Notes: a model not told the origin generated them from the letters alone. A stretch of DNA of 35,186 nucleotides from a candidate division NC10 bacterium RIFCSPLOWO2_12_FULL_66_18 (GCA_001771285.1 METI01000002.1:1-35186), one strand, 5' to 3'. Positions 15,635 through 24,148 are shown, numbered from the stretch's first letter. Numbers and translations are program-made.

Positions 15635-15664
15635 GATTATTCGCGAGCATGTTCGCGAATAATC
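15635..15664. repeat. Perfect 12-bp inverted repeat
   Basis: Arms 15635-15646 (GATTATTCGCGA) and 15653-15664 enclose the 6-base loop GCATGT. It ends 64 bases before the acyl-CoA ligase start and could be an operator for a dimeric regulator or part of the neighbouring repeat. Confidence 0.6.
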
Positions 15665-15728
15665 CGGGCTGGGCTCTCGGCTCGCGGCTCTTCTTGCGAC
15701 CGGTAGCGTCGGGGTATCTGGAGACACG

Positions 15729-17246
15729 ATGACCCTGCTGGACATGCTTGCCGCGAGCGCCGGCCGCGTTCCCCATCGGCCGGCGCTCGTATTTCGGGAC
15801 CGGCGCCTGTCGTACGCCGACCTGCAGGAGAAGGCGGGAAGCCTGGGGCGGCTCCTCCAGGGCGTAGGCGTCCGTCGGGGCGATCGGGTGATCCTGATGC
15901 TCCCGAATGCGCCGGAATTCGGCGTGGGCTATTTCGGCATCCTGGCGGCCGGCGCCACGGTCGTCCCCCTGAATCCGCTCCTGAAGGCGGAAGAGGTCCG
16001 GTACGTCCTGGAGGATTCGGCACCGGTGGCCATGGTCTGCATCGAAATGACCTACCCGCTCCTCAGGGCCGCACGGGAAGGCCTGGGGCGCGCAATGCCG
16101 GCCCTGGTCCTGGATGCCGCCGCCTCCAGCGGCCTGCAGGCGGGAGACCTCGCCCTCGGGACGCCGCCCGGGGACCTTCCACAGGGGATGGTCCCTCCCG
16201 AGGTGGACCGAGAGGATGTCGCCGCCTGCCTGTACACCTCGGGGACGACCGGGCGGCCCAAGGGGGCGATGCTCACGCACCGGAATCTCCTGGCCAACAT
16301 CCAGAGCTTCCGCGAGATCCTGCATGTGACCGAGGAGGACGTGTTCCTCACCGTGCTGCCCATGTTCCATGCCTTCGCCGCCACCGTCATGTTCCTGGAA
16401 CCCCTCAGCGTGGGGGCGACCATCGTGGTGGAACCCCGCTTCGCCCCGGATCTCACGCTGAAGGCCATCGCGGAGCACCGGGTGACGCTCTTCGGGGGGG
16501 TCCCCACCCTGTTCGCGGTGCTGGCCGGCCTGCCCCGACCTCCGGCGGACTTCTCGTCATGGCGCCTGTGCCTCTCGGGCGGGGCGCCGCTGCCCCCCGC
16601 CGTCCTGGAGGCCTTCGAGGCGAAGTTCGGCGTGCCCATCTACGAGGGCTACGGGCCGACGGAATGCGCGCCGGTCCTGACGGTGAACCGGCCCCTGGGA
16701 GTGCGCAAGGTCGGATCGGTGGGGCCCGCCATCCCCCAGGTGGAGCTGCGGATCGTGGACGAGGCGGGACATCCCCTGCCGCCGGGGGAGGTGGGGGAGA
16801 TCGTGGCGCGCGGTCCCAACGTGATGCAGGGGTATCTGAACCGGCCGGCGGAGACGGCCGAGGTCCTGCGCAACGGCTGGTACCACACCGGCGACCTGGG
16901 GCGGGTGGACCAGGACGGCTACTACTACATCGTGGATCGAAAGAAGGATCTGATCCTGGTGGGAGGCCTGAACGTCTATCCGCGCGAAGTGGAACTCGCG
17001 CTGGCGAGTCACCCGGCCGTGGCGGAGGCGGCGGTGATCGGGGTCCCCGATCCGGTGCGGGGGGAGGTGCCCAGGGCCCTGGTGGTCCTCCGGGACGGGC
17101 AGCAGGCCGACACGCAGGAGCTGCTCCAGTGGTGCCGGCAGCGGCTGGCCAACTACAAGGTCCCGCGCACGATCGCCTTCGTGTCCCAGCTCCCCAAGAC
17201 GGCCACGGGCAAGATCCTCAAGGCGCAACTCAAGACGACGACCTGA
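15729..17246 (+). CDS. Long-chain acyl-CoA synthetase (AMP-forming ligase)
   Basis: A 505-residue adenylate-forming enzyme that activates a fatty or related carboxylic acid with ATP and CoA. The AMP-binding signature YTSGTTGRPKGAMLTHRNL is at about 172-190, YEGYGPTEC at about 307, the hinge aspartate in WYHTGDLGRVDQDG at about 382, and the C-terminal lysine in LPKTATGKILK at about 491-501. The length and order are those of FadD-like enzymes of about 500 residues. There is no signal or membrane span. GGAG lies just before the ATG. The gene is followed by a terminator-like hairpin and has no fatty-acid oxidation neighbours, so the chain length of the substrate is unknown. Closely related ligases act on aromatic or short acids. 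Confidence 0.9.
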   Translation: MTLLDMLAASAGRVPHRPALVFRDRRLSYADLQEKAGSLGRLLQGVGVRRGDRVILMLPNAPEFGVGYFGILAAGATVVPLNPLLKAEEVRYVLEDSAPVAMVCIEMTYPLLRAAREGLGRAMPALVLDAAASSGLQAGDLALGTPPGDLPQGMVPPEVDREDVAACLYTSGTTGRPKGAMLTHRNLLANIQSFREILHVTEEDVFLTVLPMFHAFAATVMFLEPLSVGATIVVEPRFAPDLTLKAIAEHRVTLFGGVPTLFAVLAGLPRPPADFSSWRLCLSGGAPLPPAVLEAFEAKFGVPIYEGYGPTECAPVLTVNRPLGVRKVGSVGPAIPQVELRIVDEAGHPLPPGEVGEIVARGPNVMQGYLNRPAETAEVLRNGWYHTGDLGRVDQDGYYYIVDRKKDLILVGGLNVYPREVELALASHPAVAEAAVIGVPDPVRGEVPRALVVLRDGQQADTQELLQWCRQRLANYKVPRTIAFVSQLPKTATGKILKAQLKTTT

Positions 17247-17258
17247 ATGAAAAGTTTT

Positions 17259-17300
17259 AAACCGACAGCAGCTTCTCGTTTTCAGTTGTCGGTTTTCCTT
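17259..17300 (+). terminator. Terminator-like hairpin after the acyl-CoA ligase
   Basis: Stem AAACCGACA (17259-17267) with TGTCGGTTT (17287-17295), 19-base loop, then a T-rich run (TTTTCCTTTG region). The loop is long, so efficiency is uncertain; the unit also resembles common intergenic repeats built on CTGAAAACTGACAA. Confidence 0.5.
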
Positions 17301-17329
17301 TGTCCATTGGAACAGAGGACTCCGTGAGT

Positions 17330-18043
17330 ATGCATCGGAGATTCCTGTTCTGGATCATCGGCGCGGGGTGTCTGGCGCTGGCGCCTTCCTCGACCGCAGA
17401 GGACGAGGCCGCGTTCGCGCGGGCCCGCCAGCAGATGGTGGAGCACCAGCTCAAGACCCGGGACATCACGGACGCCCGCGTCCTGTGGGCCATGGGCAGG
17501 GTCCCGCGCCACCGCTTCGTCCGCCCGACCCTGGCGGGGGAGGCCTATGCCGACCGTCCCCTTCCCATCGACGAGGGCCAGACCATCTCCCAGCCGTACA
17601 TCGTGGCCCTGATGACGCAGCTCTTGGAACTGCGGGGACCGGAGCGCGTGCTGGAGGTCGGGACGGGGTCCGGGTACCAGGCAGCCGTCCTGGCGGAACT
17701 CGTGAAGCAGGTCTACACGATCGAGATCCTGCCCGGGCTGGCGGGGAGCGCCAGGGCTCGACTCAAGGTCCTCGGGTACACCAACGTGGAAGTCAGAGCA
17801 GGAGACGGATACCAGGGGTGGCCGGACCAGGCCCCCTTTGACGCCATCATCGTCACGGCAGGCGCGACGCACATCCCGCATCCCCTGGTCGCCCAGCTCA
17901 AGGAGGGGGGCCGGCTGGTCATTCCCGTGGATGCGGCCTCCGGCTATCAGGAACTCCTCCAGGGCCGGAAGGAGCACGGGCGCCTCGTCACCAGAAGCGT
18001 GGCCCCCGTCCGTTTCGTTCCCCTCATCGAGCCCAAGCGGTGA
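17330..18043 (+). CDS. pcm: Exported protein-L-isoaspartate O-methyltransferase
   Basis: A 237-residue repair enzyme that methylates isoaspartyl residues in damaged proteins with S-adenosylmethionine. After a signal-peptide-like start (MHRRFLFWIIGAGCLALAPSSTA) the mature part begins near EDEAAF. Family landmarks are MVEHQL, VPRHRFV, LPIDEGQTISQPYIVALM, the SAM motif VLEVGTGSGYQAAVLAEL and FDAIIVTAGATHIPHPLVAQL. The ATG at 17330 starts the signal sequence; a GTG at 17324 (AGAGGA at 17314-17319) would add two residues and is equally possible. Exported isoaspartyl methyltransferases are known in some Gram-negatives, yet a SAM source outside the cytosol is puzzling. A membrane-anchored form facing the cytosol cannot be excluded. 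Confidence 0.88.
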   Translation: MHRRFLFWIIGAGCLALAPSSTAEDEAAFARARQQMVEHQLKTRDITDARVLWAMGRVPRHRFVRPTLAGEAYADRPLPIDEGQTISQPYIVALMTQLLELRGPERVLEVGTGSGYQAAVLAELVKQVYTIEILPGLAGSARARLKVLGYTNVEVRAGDGYQGWPDQAPFDAIIVTAGATHIPHPLVAQLKEGGRLVIPVDAASGYQELLQGRKEHGRLVTRSVAPVRFVPLIEPKR

Positions 18044-18081
18044 GACTCGAAGCGGAGCCAAGATTCGCCCGTGTTTCGTCC

Positions 18082-18110
18082 TTGCGCCCCTCCAGCGATT
18101 CTGGTAACAA
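18082..18110 (+). promoter_or_regulatory. Candidate promoter of the HD-domain gene
   Basis: TTGCGC (18082-18087), 17-base spacer ending in an extended TG (18102-18103), TAACAA (18105-18110). The start near 18117 would leave a very short leader before the ATG at 18126 and may cut into the GAGGAG ribosome site, so confidence is limited. Confidence 0.35.
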
Positions 18111-18125
18111 GGACCCGAGGAGCCC

Positions 18126-19106
18126 ATGGGGAAAGTCTTCGTTGCAGACCTGATCGAGGGGGAACCTGTCACGTCATACTTCCTGGCGAAGCAGGTCGAG
18201 GTGCGCCAGCGGCGGAGCGGCGAGCCGTACCTCACCCTCGTCCTGGCCGATCGCACCGGCGAGGTGTCGGGGGTACTGTGGGAGGGAGTGGAGGAGGTGA
18301 GCCAGGACCTGGCCGAGGGCGACATCGTGAAGGTGCAAGGGCTCCTCGGCACGTACCAGCGGGAACCCCAGGTCACCCTCACGCGCCTGCGCAAGGCCGC
18401 GCCCGAGGAGGTCGCACTGGAGGACTACCTCCCCCGCAGCGCGCAGGACCCCGCCGCGCTTCTCACGCGGCTCCGGGAGGTGGTGGATGGCATCCAGGAG
18501 CCGCACCTGCGATCCTTGCTCCGCGACCTCTTGGCTGACGAGGTCTTCATCGCCGCCTTTGCCGCCGCGCCAGCCGCCAAGAGCATCCACCACGCGGTCC
18601 TGGGGGGCCTTCTGGAACATACGATGTCGGTGGTGGGGGTCTGTCGCCTCCTGGCCGAATATTACCCGGCACTGGACCGCGACCTCCTCCTGGCGGCGGC
18701 GATCCTGCACGATGTGGGCAAGGTGCGCGAGTTGACCTGGGATCGGATCTTCGACTACACCGACGCGGGGCGCCTGCTGGGTCACATCACCCTGGGGGCG
18801 CTGCTGGTCGAGGAGCGGATCCGGGCCATCCCCGGCTTCCCGGAGCCCCTGGCGCAGCGGCTGCTCCACTGCATCCTCAGCCACCACGGCGAGCTGGAAT
18901 GGGGGTCGCCCAAGCGACCCAAGACGCTCGAGGCCCTGGTCCTGCATTACGCAGAGGATTTGGACGGCAAGGTTAACTCCTTCCTCAGTTTTGCCCAGAC
19001 CCACCCTGACCCGCAGCATCCCGGCTGGACCCAGTTCAACAGGTCGCTGGACCGGTACCTCTTCTTCGGACGCGGCGAGGCGGGCGAAGTCCCGCCGGGC
19101 CGCTGA
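18126..19106 (+). CDS. YhaM-like HD-domain protein with OB-fold (3'-5' exoribonuclease family)
   Basis: A 326-residue cytosolic protein. The N-terminal OB-fold (about 10-100) reads SYFLAKQVEVRQRRSGEPYLTLVLADRTGEVSGVLW and is typical of nucleic-acid binding. The HD domain (about 155-300) has AKSIHHAVLGGLLEHTMSVV, the metal pair in AILHDVGKVRELTW, and ILSHHGELEWGSPKRPKTLEALVLHYAEDLDGKV. This order matches YhaM of Gram-positives, a manganese-dependent 3'-5' exoribonuclease that trims RNA ends. The ATG at 18126 follows GAGGAG at about 18117. The rhomboid gene starts 31 bases after the stop and may be cotranscribed. Assignment to the YhaM group is good; nuclease activity is inferred. Confidence 0.88.
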   Translation: MGKVFVADLIEGEPVTSYFLAKQVEVRQRRSGEPYLTLVLADRTGEVSGVLWEGVEEVSQDLAEGDIVKVQGLLGTYQREPQVTLTRLRKAAPEEVALEDYLPRSAQDPAALLTRLREVVDGIQEPHLRSLLRDLLADEVFIAAFAAAPAAKSIHHAVLGGLLEHTMSVVGVCRLLAEYYPALDRDLLLAAAILHDVGKVRELTWDRIFDYTDAGRLLGHITLGALLVEERIRAIPGFPEPLAQRLLHCILSHHGELEWGSPKRPKTLEALVLHYAEDLDGKVNSFLSFAQTHPDPQHPGWTQFNRSLDRYLFFGRGEAGEVPPGR

Positions 19107-19137
19107 GACTGCATCCCAGCATCCAAGCGAGACCTTC

Positions 19138-19833
19138 ATGATTCCGTTAAAGGATAACATTCCCACCCGTCAGGTGCCCATCGTCACCCTGGTCATCATC
19201 GGCCTGAACTCCTACGTGTACCTCAAGGAATTCCTGCTGGGGCCATTGGCCAGCCAGCGTTTCATCTTCTACTACGGCCTGATTCCCTGCGGCATGACGG
19301 GCGCATGCCAGGTCGCGGGTCGGGCCTTCTCGTCGGAGCTCACCCTCTTCACCTCGATGTTCGTCCACGCCGGGTTCTTCCACTTTGCGGGCAACATGCT
19401 GTACCTGTGGATCTTCGGCAACAACGTCGAGGACTCCATGGGCCGGGGGCGGTTCACGATCTTCTATCTCCTGTCCGGCCTGGGGGCAGCGGTTGCCCAG
19501 ATCCTCCCCGACCCGGCCTCGCGTGTCCCGATGGTCGGGGCCAGCGGCGCCATCTCGGGGGTGCTGGGGGCCTACCTGTTGTTGTTCCCGCGCGCCAGGG
19601 TGCTCACGTTGATCCCGCTGGGGTTCTTCACCCAGGTGGCGGAGATCCCGGCCGTGATCGTCCTGGGATTCTGGATCGTCGTGCAGCTGTTCAACGGTCT
19701 GCTGACGTTCAACTTCCAGGGAGGCGGGGTGGCATGGTTCGCCCACATCGGCGGATTCGCCGTCGGCATACTCCTCGTGGGTCTCTTCAAGCGACGGACA
19801 GTGCCCTGGGGGTGGCAGCGACGCCGGGTCTAG
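19138..19833 (+). CDS. Rhomboid family intramembrane serine protease
   Basis: A 231-residue integral membrane protease that cuts transmembrane substrates within the bilayer. There are about six membrane spans. The catalytic Ser S137 is in GASGAISG, and the His H203 is in FAHIGGFAVG. The conserved HFAGNMLYLWIFGNNVEDSMG segment (about 82-102) carries the oxyanion-hole asparagine. The short N-terminus has the typical PLKDNIPTRQVPIVTLVIIGLN start and no extra domain. The ATG at 19138 has no strong ribosome site. The substrate is unknown. The next gene is a small metallopeptidase about 70 bases away. Confidence 0.93.
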   Translation: MIPLKDNIPTRQVPIVTLVIIGLNSYVYLKEFLLGPLASQRFIFYYGLIPCGMTGACQVAGRAFSSELTLFTSMFVHAGFFHFAGNMLYLWIFGNNVEDSMGRGRFTIFYLLSGLGAAVAQILPDPASRVPMVGASGAISGVLGAYLLLFPRARVLTLIPLGFFTQVAEIPAVIVLGFWIVVQLFNGLLTFNFQGGGVAWFAHIGGFAVGILLVGLFKRRTVPWGWQRRRV

Positions 19834-19903
19834 TACGAGTAGGCCGTGGGGAGGGTGATCGCGGAACGGGAGGGGCGGACGGGCGACAGGAGGAGCGTCC
19901 AGG

Positions 19904-20281
19904 ATGCCGCACCTGAGCCGGGCCGAATTTGAGAAGCTCGTCACCCAGGCGGTGGAGTCGTTACCGCCGCGTTTCCTCGAGCGCCTGGAAAACGTGGAAG
20001 TGATGGTCGAGAGCGCGCCGACCCGGGAGGATCTGGAGGACGCAGGGATCGAGCCGGGCCGTACGCTCTTCGGCCTCTACCAGGGGGTGCCCCAGACCCA
20101 GCGGGGAACCTGGTATGGGAGCGTCCTGCCGGACCGGATCGTCATCTACCAGCGGCCCATCGAGGCGGTCGCCCGCGACCGTCGAGAGATCCGGAAGGAG
20201 ATCCGCATCACCCTGATGCACGAGATCGGCCACCACTTCGGCCTGGGCGAGGATGAACTATCCGAGGCCGGATACGAGTGA
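19904..20281 (+). CDS. Small metallopeptidase family protein (zincin, HExxH)
   Basis: A 125-residue minimal zincin (PF06262-type). The zinc motif HEIGHHFGLGEDEL has H106, E107, H110 and a downstream acidic ligand E116. The N-terminus MPHLSRAEFEKLVTQAVESLPPRFLERLENVEV matches the family. GGAGGAG just before the ATG supports the start. There is no signal peptide, so it acts in the cytosol. The natural substrate is unknown. It is the last gene of the plus-strand core block; the next gene converges from the opposite strand 38 bases later. Confidence 0.9.
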   Translation: MPHLSRAEFEKLVTQAVESLPPRFLERLENVEVMVESAPTREDLEDAGIEPGRTLFGLYQGVPQTQRGTWYGSVLPDRIVIYQRPIEAVARDRREIRKEIRITLMHEIGHHFGLGEDELSEAGYE

Positions 20282-20318
20282 CGCGTGTCTCCCCGGGACC
20301 CAGGCCCGGGACGCGGGA

Positions 20319-21443
20319 TCAGAGAATCGCCCCGCGCGCGCTGATGGGCCAGAGGGCCTCGACCCGGCTGTTCCGGTAGCACACGTACCAGTCGTACATA
20401 TTGACCGTGGGGTCGCAGTGCCCCGGGATCAGGCGAAGCTTGCTGCCCACCGGGAGGGCCCGGTGCGGATCGTGGAGCGTGAGCTTGCCGTGCTCGTCTG
20501 AGGCTCGGATGTACTCCACGTCCTGCATGCCGGCCACCCGCGGCATCCCCGAATCCACGCTCAAGGCCTTGAGTCCCGCATCCAGGACGGCTCGATCCTT
20601 GGTCGGCCGGCTCATGACCGTGGCGTACACGAAGAGGCTCTGCTCGAACTCGCTTCCCGGTTTCCCGTCCGGCCCCAGATTCTGCAGATAGTCGGCATCC
20701 ATGAAGATGTAGGAGCCGGCCTGCAGTTCGTTCCAGATCCCGCTCACGGCCTCGAACCGGTAGGTGCCGGTCCCGGCCCCCGAGACCACTTCACAGGCCA
20801 GGCCATGGTGCCCGAGCAGTTCCACGGTTCGGCGGGTCTTCTCTGCCGCCGCGTCAACGGCCTCTTTCCGCTTGGTGTAGTCCCGGATGTGCTGGGCCGC
20901 GCCCTGGTAGGCCTGGAGCCCCCCGAACCGTAACCCCGGCGATGCGGCAATCTGTTTGGCCAGGGCGAGGGCCGGTTCGCCCGGCTCGACGCCGCAGCGG
21001 TCCGCCCCCACGTTGATCTCGATCAGGACCGGCAGGCGCACGCCGAAGGCACTGGCGGCCTCGCTCAGGGCGGCCACGTTGCCCGCGTCGTCCACGCACA
21101 CCGCTACGCGCGCCTGCTTGGCGAGCGCGACCAGGCGCGCGATCTTGGGCGCCCCCACAATCTGGTTGCTCACCAGGACGTCGGGGACTCCGCCATAAAC
21201 CATGGCCTCGGCCTCGCTCACTTTCTGGCAGCAGACCCCCACCGCCCCGCTGGCCATCTGGCGCAATGCAATCACGGGACACTTATGGCTCTTGGCGTGG
21301 GGGCGCAGGCGGACGCCGATACCGGCCACGGCCCCCGCCAGGCGCGCGATGTTCCGCTCGAAGGCGTCGAGGTCCAGCAAGAGGGCGGGGGTGTCCACGG
21401 CATCCAGGGGCATGCCAACGTCGGCTGGGGGGCGCGTCGTCAT
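20319..21443 (-). CDS. D-threonine/D-serine aldolase-type PLP enzyme (DSD1 family)
   Basis: A 374-residue fold-III PLP enzyme (alanine-racemase-like TIM barrel) of the D-threonine aldolase, D-serine dehydratase and 3-hydroxy-D-aspartate aldolase group. The PLP lysine lies in RLRPHAKSHKCP (about residue 50). The second domain carries the metal-site motif IPGHCDPTVNMYD, with His and Cys ligands for the divalent cation typical of the family. The sequence DTPALLLDLDAFERNI is the usual start of the barrel. AAGGAGGA precedes the ATG at 21443. D-threonine aldolases give glycine plus an aldehyde; D-serine dehydratases give pyruvate and ammonia; which applies is undecided. It lies next to genes that would make D-amino acids, which fits a catabolic role. 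Confidence 0.88.
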   Translation of the reverse strand: MTTRPPADVGMPLDAVDTPALLLDLDAFERNIARLAGAVAGIGVRLRPHAKSHKCPVIALRQMASGAVGVCCQKVSEAEAMVYGGVPDVLVSNQIVGAPKIARLVALAKQARVAVCVDDAGNVAALSEAASAFGVRLPVLIEINVGADRCGVEPGEPALALAKQIAASPGLRFGGLQAYQGAAQHIRDYTKRKEAVDAAAEKTRRTVELLGHHGLACEVVSGAGTGTYRFEAVSGIWNELQAGSYIFMDADYLQNLGPDGKPGSEFEQSLFVYATVMSRPTKDRAVLDAGLKALSVDSGMPRVAGMQDVEYIRASDEHGKLTLHDPHRALPVGSKLRLIPGHCDPTVNMYDWYVCYRNSRVEALWPISARGAIL

Positions 21444-21510
21444 GAGGGTTCCTCCTTCTCAGATGAGAACAGCAACTCGCAATAGACATCGTGGCAGACC
21501 CCTCACAGTC

Positions 21511-21538
21511 CCCTCTCCCCCCGCGTGAGGGGAGAGGG
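21511..21538. repeat. Perfect 10-bp GC-rich hairpin
   Basis: CCCTCTCCCC (21511-21520) and GGGGAGAGGG (21529-21538) with an 8-base loop. A 5-bp hairpin (ACACG/CGTGT, 21565-21580) lies just beyond. Similar CCTCTCCCC palindromes are common dispersed repeats in GC-rich genomes. It could also be the left edge of the IS200 remnant. Confidence 0.5.
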
Positions 21539-21615
21539 CGGGGGCCTGGCGGTAGAAAAGCCTAACACGAGAAAACGTGTCTGCGCCAGATGTAGTTATG
21601 GAGTGTTTCCCCGGG

Positions 21616-22095
21616 TCACACGCGGCTCAATCGGATCCCGCACAGCTCGGCCGCGTTGCCACTGAGCATGAGGTCCATCTTTCGTTGCGCACCTGAGCGG
21701 TTGGGGCGTTCCACTCTCGGGCATCCTTCATTGTCGATCGCCCAGGGTGCCGTCATCATAGTCCAAAGCGGCGGTAGCGAGAGCAGCGTCCCAGGCACCT
21801 CGAAGAGGTTCTCCGGCATCTCTGGCCGGTACCAGGTCTCAATGAGATGGGGTTCACGGCGCGGTTCGCACAGCCGTACCGGGATCTGGACGGCTTCCAT
21901 GGCGGCCCACGGGATGGCTTCCCGGCCCGGGGTGAGCAGGGCGTCGGGCAACCGGTCGTGGCGCAAGGCTCGAAAGAGGGTCCAACTGAGCCACACGTCC
22001 GCCAAGGTGCGGCCCTGTTCGAAGTGGTACTTATTATTCTCCACCTTGGGGATGGTCGAAAAAGCCTCGCTTTCAGGTGCGGCGAGAGGTATGAT
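21616..22095 (-). pseudogene. Remnant of an amidohydrolase-like C-terminus
   Basis: On the minus strand an open frame reads as protein-like sequence (RTLADVWLSWTLFRALRHDR, PHLIETWYRPEMPENLFEVP) and ends in SGNAAELCGIRL, which resembles the GNAARLYGI tail of amidohydrolase TIM barrels. The N-terminal part is missing; the frame continues into the antisense of the IS200 transposase, so that part is not real. The likely story is an amidohydrolase gene cut by the IS insertion. The family call rests on a short motif and is weak. Confidence 0.35.
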
Positions 22096-22101
22096 ACTGA
22101 C

Positions 22102-22565
22102 GTGCGAAAATATCGGATCGGCCGGCCCACCAGATTTGACTTCAAGGGCCATCTGGTCTGGATCCCGATGCAGCGGAAACCAGTTCTCGTCGGGCCGGTC
22201 GCCTTCCGCGTCCGCGACCTTATCCGCCAAATTGCGATGGAGCGGGAACTCGAAATCATTCCGGGGAAGGTCGCACGCGACCATGTCCACCTGTTGTCCT
22301 CCTACCGCCCCCACCAGGACATCAGCACCATTGTGCATGGCTCAAAGGGACCACCTCGCGGGTCCTCCTTCAGGAGTTCGCCCTCCTCCGGAAACAATTC
22401 TGAGGTCGGCATCTCTGGCCCCGCGGGTACTTCGCCATGACCGTTGGGAACATCACCGACCAAATGATCGAAGAGTGCATCGCAGAGCAAGAAGGGGAAC
22501 CGATCCAGGACGACAGTCGACTTCGAATCGACGATACCCCGAACCTACCGCCTTCTGGCCGGTAG
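22102..22565 (+). pseudogene. tnpA: Decayed IS200/IS605-family TnpA transposase
   Basis: The reading frame from GTG 22102 gives VRKYRIGRPTRFDFKGHLVW, MQRKPVLVGPVAFRVRDLIR and the HUH motif DHVHLL, typical of the Y1 transposase TnpA of about 140-150 residues. After DISTIVHGSKG a one-base loss near 22350 shifts the frame; sense resumes as TSRVLLQEFALLRKQF. A TGA at 22401-22403 stands where relatives have Trp in YWGRHLW. The end reads GRHLWPRGYFAMTVGNITDQ then MIEECIAEQ, where the catalytic Tyr is replaced by Cys. Three separate lesions show it is dead. The stop is at 22563-22565. No clear left or right end hairpins could be assigned. No tnpB was found. Confidence 0.85.
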
Positions 22566-22682
22566 CTGTTCAGTGGAGCACCCGTATTTTTCTCGGCCTT
22601 CCGGCTGACAGGGAGGCATCCAAGGATCAGGCAAAGACCAGATTCCGAAGGCTCAGCGGGACTTCTATCAAGAGACAGAGCG

Positions 22683-24137
22683 ATGCACGATCTCGGCCTT
22701 ACGATTCGCCACGGTACCGTGGTCACCGCAGCGGATACGTTCCACTGCGACATCGGCATCAAGGGTGGCCGGATCGTCGCTATGTCCGAGCACCTGCCTG
22801 CTGGTAGCAGGGACATCGATGCGTCCGGGCGGCTAGTCCTGCCCGGGGGGATGGATAGCCACTGCCATGTCGAACAACTGTCCAGCATGGGGGTGATGGG
22901 CGCGGACGATTTTTACTCGGCGACGGTCTCGGCAGCTTTCGGGGGGACCACGACGATCATCCCGTTTGCAGCCCAGCATCGCGGCCACACGATCAAGCAG
23001 ACCGTGGACGACTATACCGAACGTGCCAGGACCAAGGCAGTGATCGATTATGGCTTTCACCTCATCATCTCGGACCCGAGCGCGGACGTCTTAGGCCGTG
23101 AGTTGCCGGAGTACATCCGCACGGGCATCACCTCGCTCAAGGTCTACACAACCTACGACCGCCTGAGGCTCGATGACGCTCAGGTTCTGGAGGTCCTTGC
23201 CCTCGCGGATCGCGAGGGCGCACTGGTCATGGTGCATGCCGAGAACCACGAGATGATCCGCTGGATCGCCACGCACCTGCTGGACCGGGGGCACGAAGCG
23301 CCCAGTTTTCACGCCACCAGCCACTCCGCGCTCGCCGAGAGCGAGGCCACCAACCGAGTGATCCAGCTGTCGCGCCTGCTCGAGGTGCCGCTCCTGATCG
23401 TCCATGTCTCGACCACTGAGGCTGTGCGCACGATCCGAACCGCGCAGACGCTGGGCGTGCGCATCTACGCCGAGACCTGCCCGCAGTACCTGTTCTTGAG
23501 CGCTGCCGACATCGACCGGCCCGGCCTAGAGGGGGCGAAGTTCTGCTGCAGCCCGCCCCCACGGGATGAGGAGTCGCAGGAGGCACTGTGGGGTGGGCTG
23601 GCCAACGGGACTTTCCAGCTGTTTTCCTCGGACCACTCGCCCTACCGGTTCGATGCCAGCGGCAAGCTGCCTAAGGGGGAGAAGACGACGTTTAAGGACA
23701 CGGCCAATGGGGTGCCCGGGATAGAGGTCCGATTGCCTCTCCTGTTCTCCGAGGGGGTCCTGAAGAGTCGGATAACGATCAACGAGTTCGTCGCGCTGAC
23801 AGCAACCAACCACGCGAAGATGTACGGGCTACACCCGCGCAAGGGCACCCTGGCCATCGGCTCGGACGGGGATGTGGCAATATGGGATCCCGAGAAAGAA
23901 GTCACGATTCGTCCTGCGGCGCTCCACGACAACGTTGGCTACACGCCGTACGAGGGACGGGTAGTGAAAGGCTGGCCAGAGACGGTCATTAGCCGCGGGC
24001 GAATTGTCGTCGCCGGAGGGAGTTTACAGGTCGAGTGCGGCTCCGGCGTCTTCCTGCCATGCGGCCGCCCGGGGCCGATCGCGTGGGGCCGCAAGCCATC
24101 GCCGGCCACCGAATGGTTCAAGTCGCTGATCGGGTAG
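22683..24137 (+). CDS. D-hydantoinase / dihydropyrimidinase
   Basis: A 484-residue cyclic-amidase of the amidohydrolase superfamily that opens hydantoin or dihydropyrimidine rings to N-carbamoyl amino acids. All metal ligands can be placed: H60 and H62 (GMDSHCHVE), carboxylated K153 (ITSLKVYTTYDR), H185 (HAENHE), H241 (VHVSTTEA) and D317 (SSDHSP). Stretches such as FGGTTTIIPFAAQHRG and GVPGIEVRLPLLFSEGV are standard. The length is normal. The next gene is a D-specific N-carbamoylase 11 bases downstream, which supports hydantoinase use over pyrimidine breakdown, since the latter would need a beta-ureidopropionase and a dihydropyrimidine dehydrogenase. No promoter was recognised. By eye the GC level is lower than in the preceding core genes, suggesting acquisition. 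Confidence 0.9.
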   Translation: MHDLGLTIRHGTVVTAADTFHCDIGIKGGRIVAMSEHLPAGSRDIDASGRLVLPGGMDSHCHVEQLSSMGVMGADDFYSATVSAAFGGTTTIIPFAAQHRGHTIKQTVDDYTERARTKAVIDYGFHLIISDPSADVLGRELPEYIRTGITSLKVYTTYDRLRLDDAQVLEVLALADREGALVMVHAENHEMIRWIATHLLDRGHEAPSFHATSHSALAESEATNRVIQLSRLLEVPLLIVHVSTTEAVRTIRTAQTLGVRIYAETCPQYLFLSAADIDRPGLEGAKFCCSPPPRDEESQEALWGGLANGTFQLFSSDHSPYRFDASGKLPKGEKTTFKDTANGVPGIEVRLPLLFSEGVLKSRITINEFVALTATNHAKMYGLHPRKGTLAIGSDGDVAIWDPEKEVTIRPAALHDNVGYTPYEGRVVKGWPETVISRGRIVVAGGSLQVECGSGVFLPCGRPGPIAWGRKPSPATEWFKSLIG

Positions 24138-24148
24138 GGAGGCCATTC

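Noticed and set aside
15635-15664. Possible LexA box
   Set aside because: The palindrome has CGA and TTCG parts but the spacing does not fit known LexA boxes, and it lacks an SOS gene downstream.
21656-22807. Plus-strand frame of 383 codons across the IS200 remnant
   Set aside because: Ser/Arg-rich sequence without family signs; the transposase reads in other frames here.
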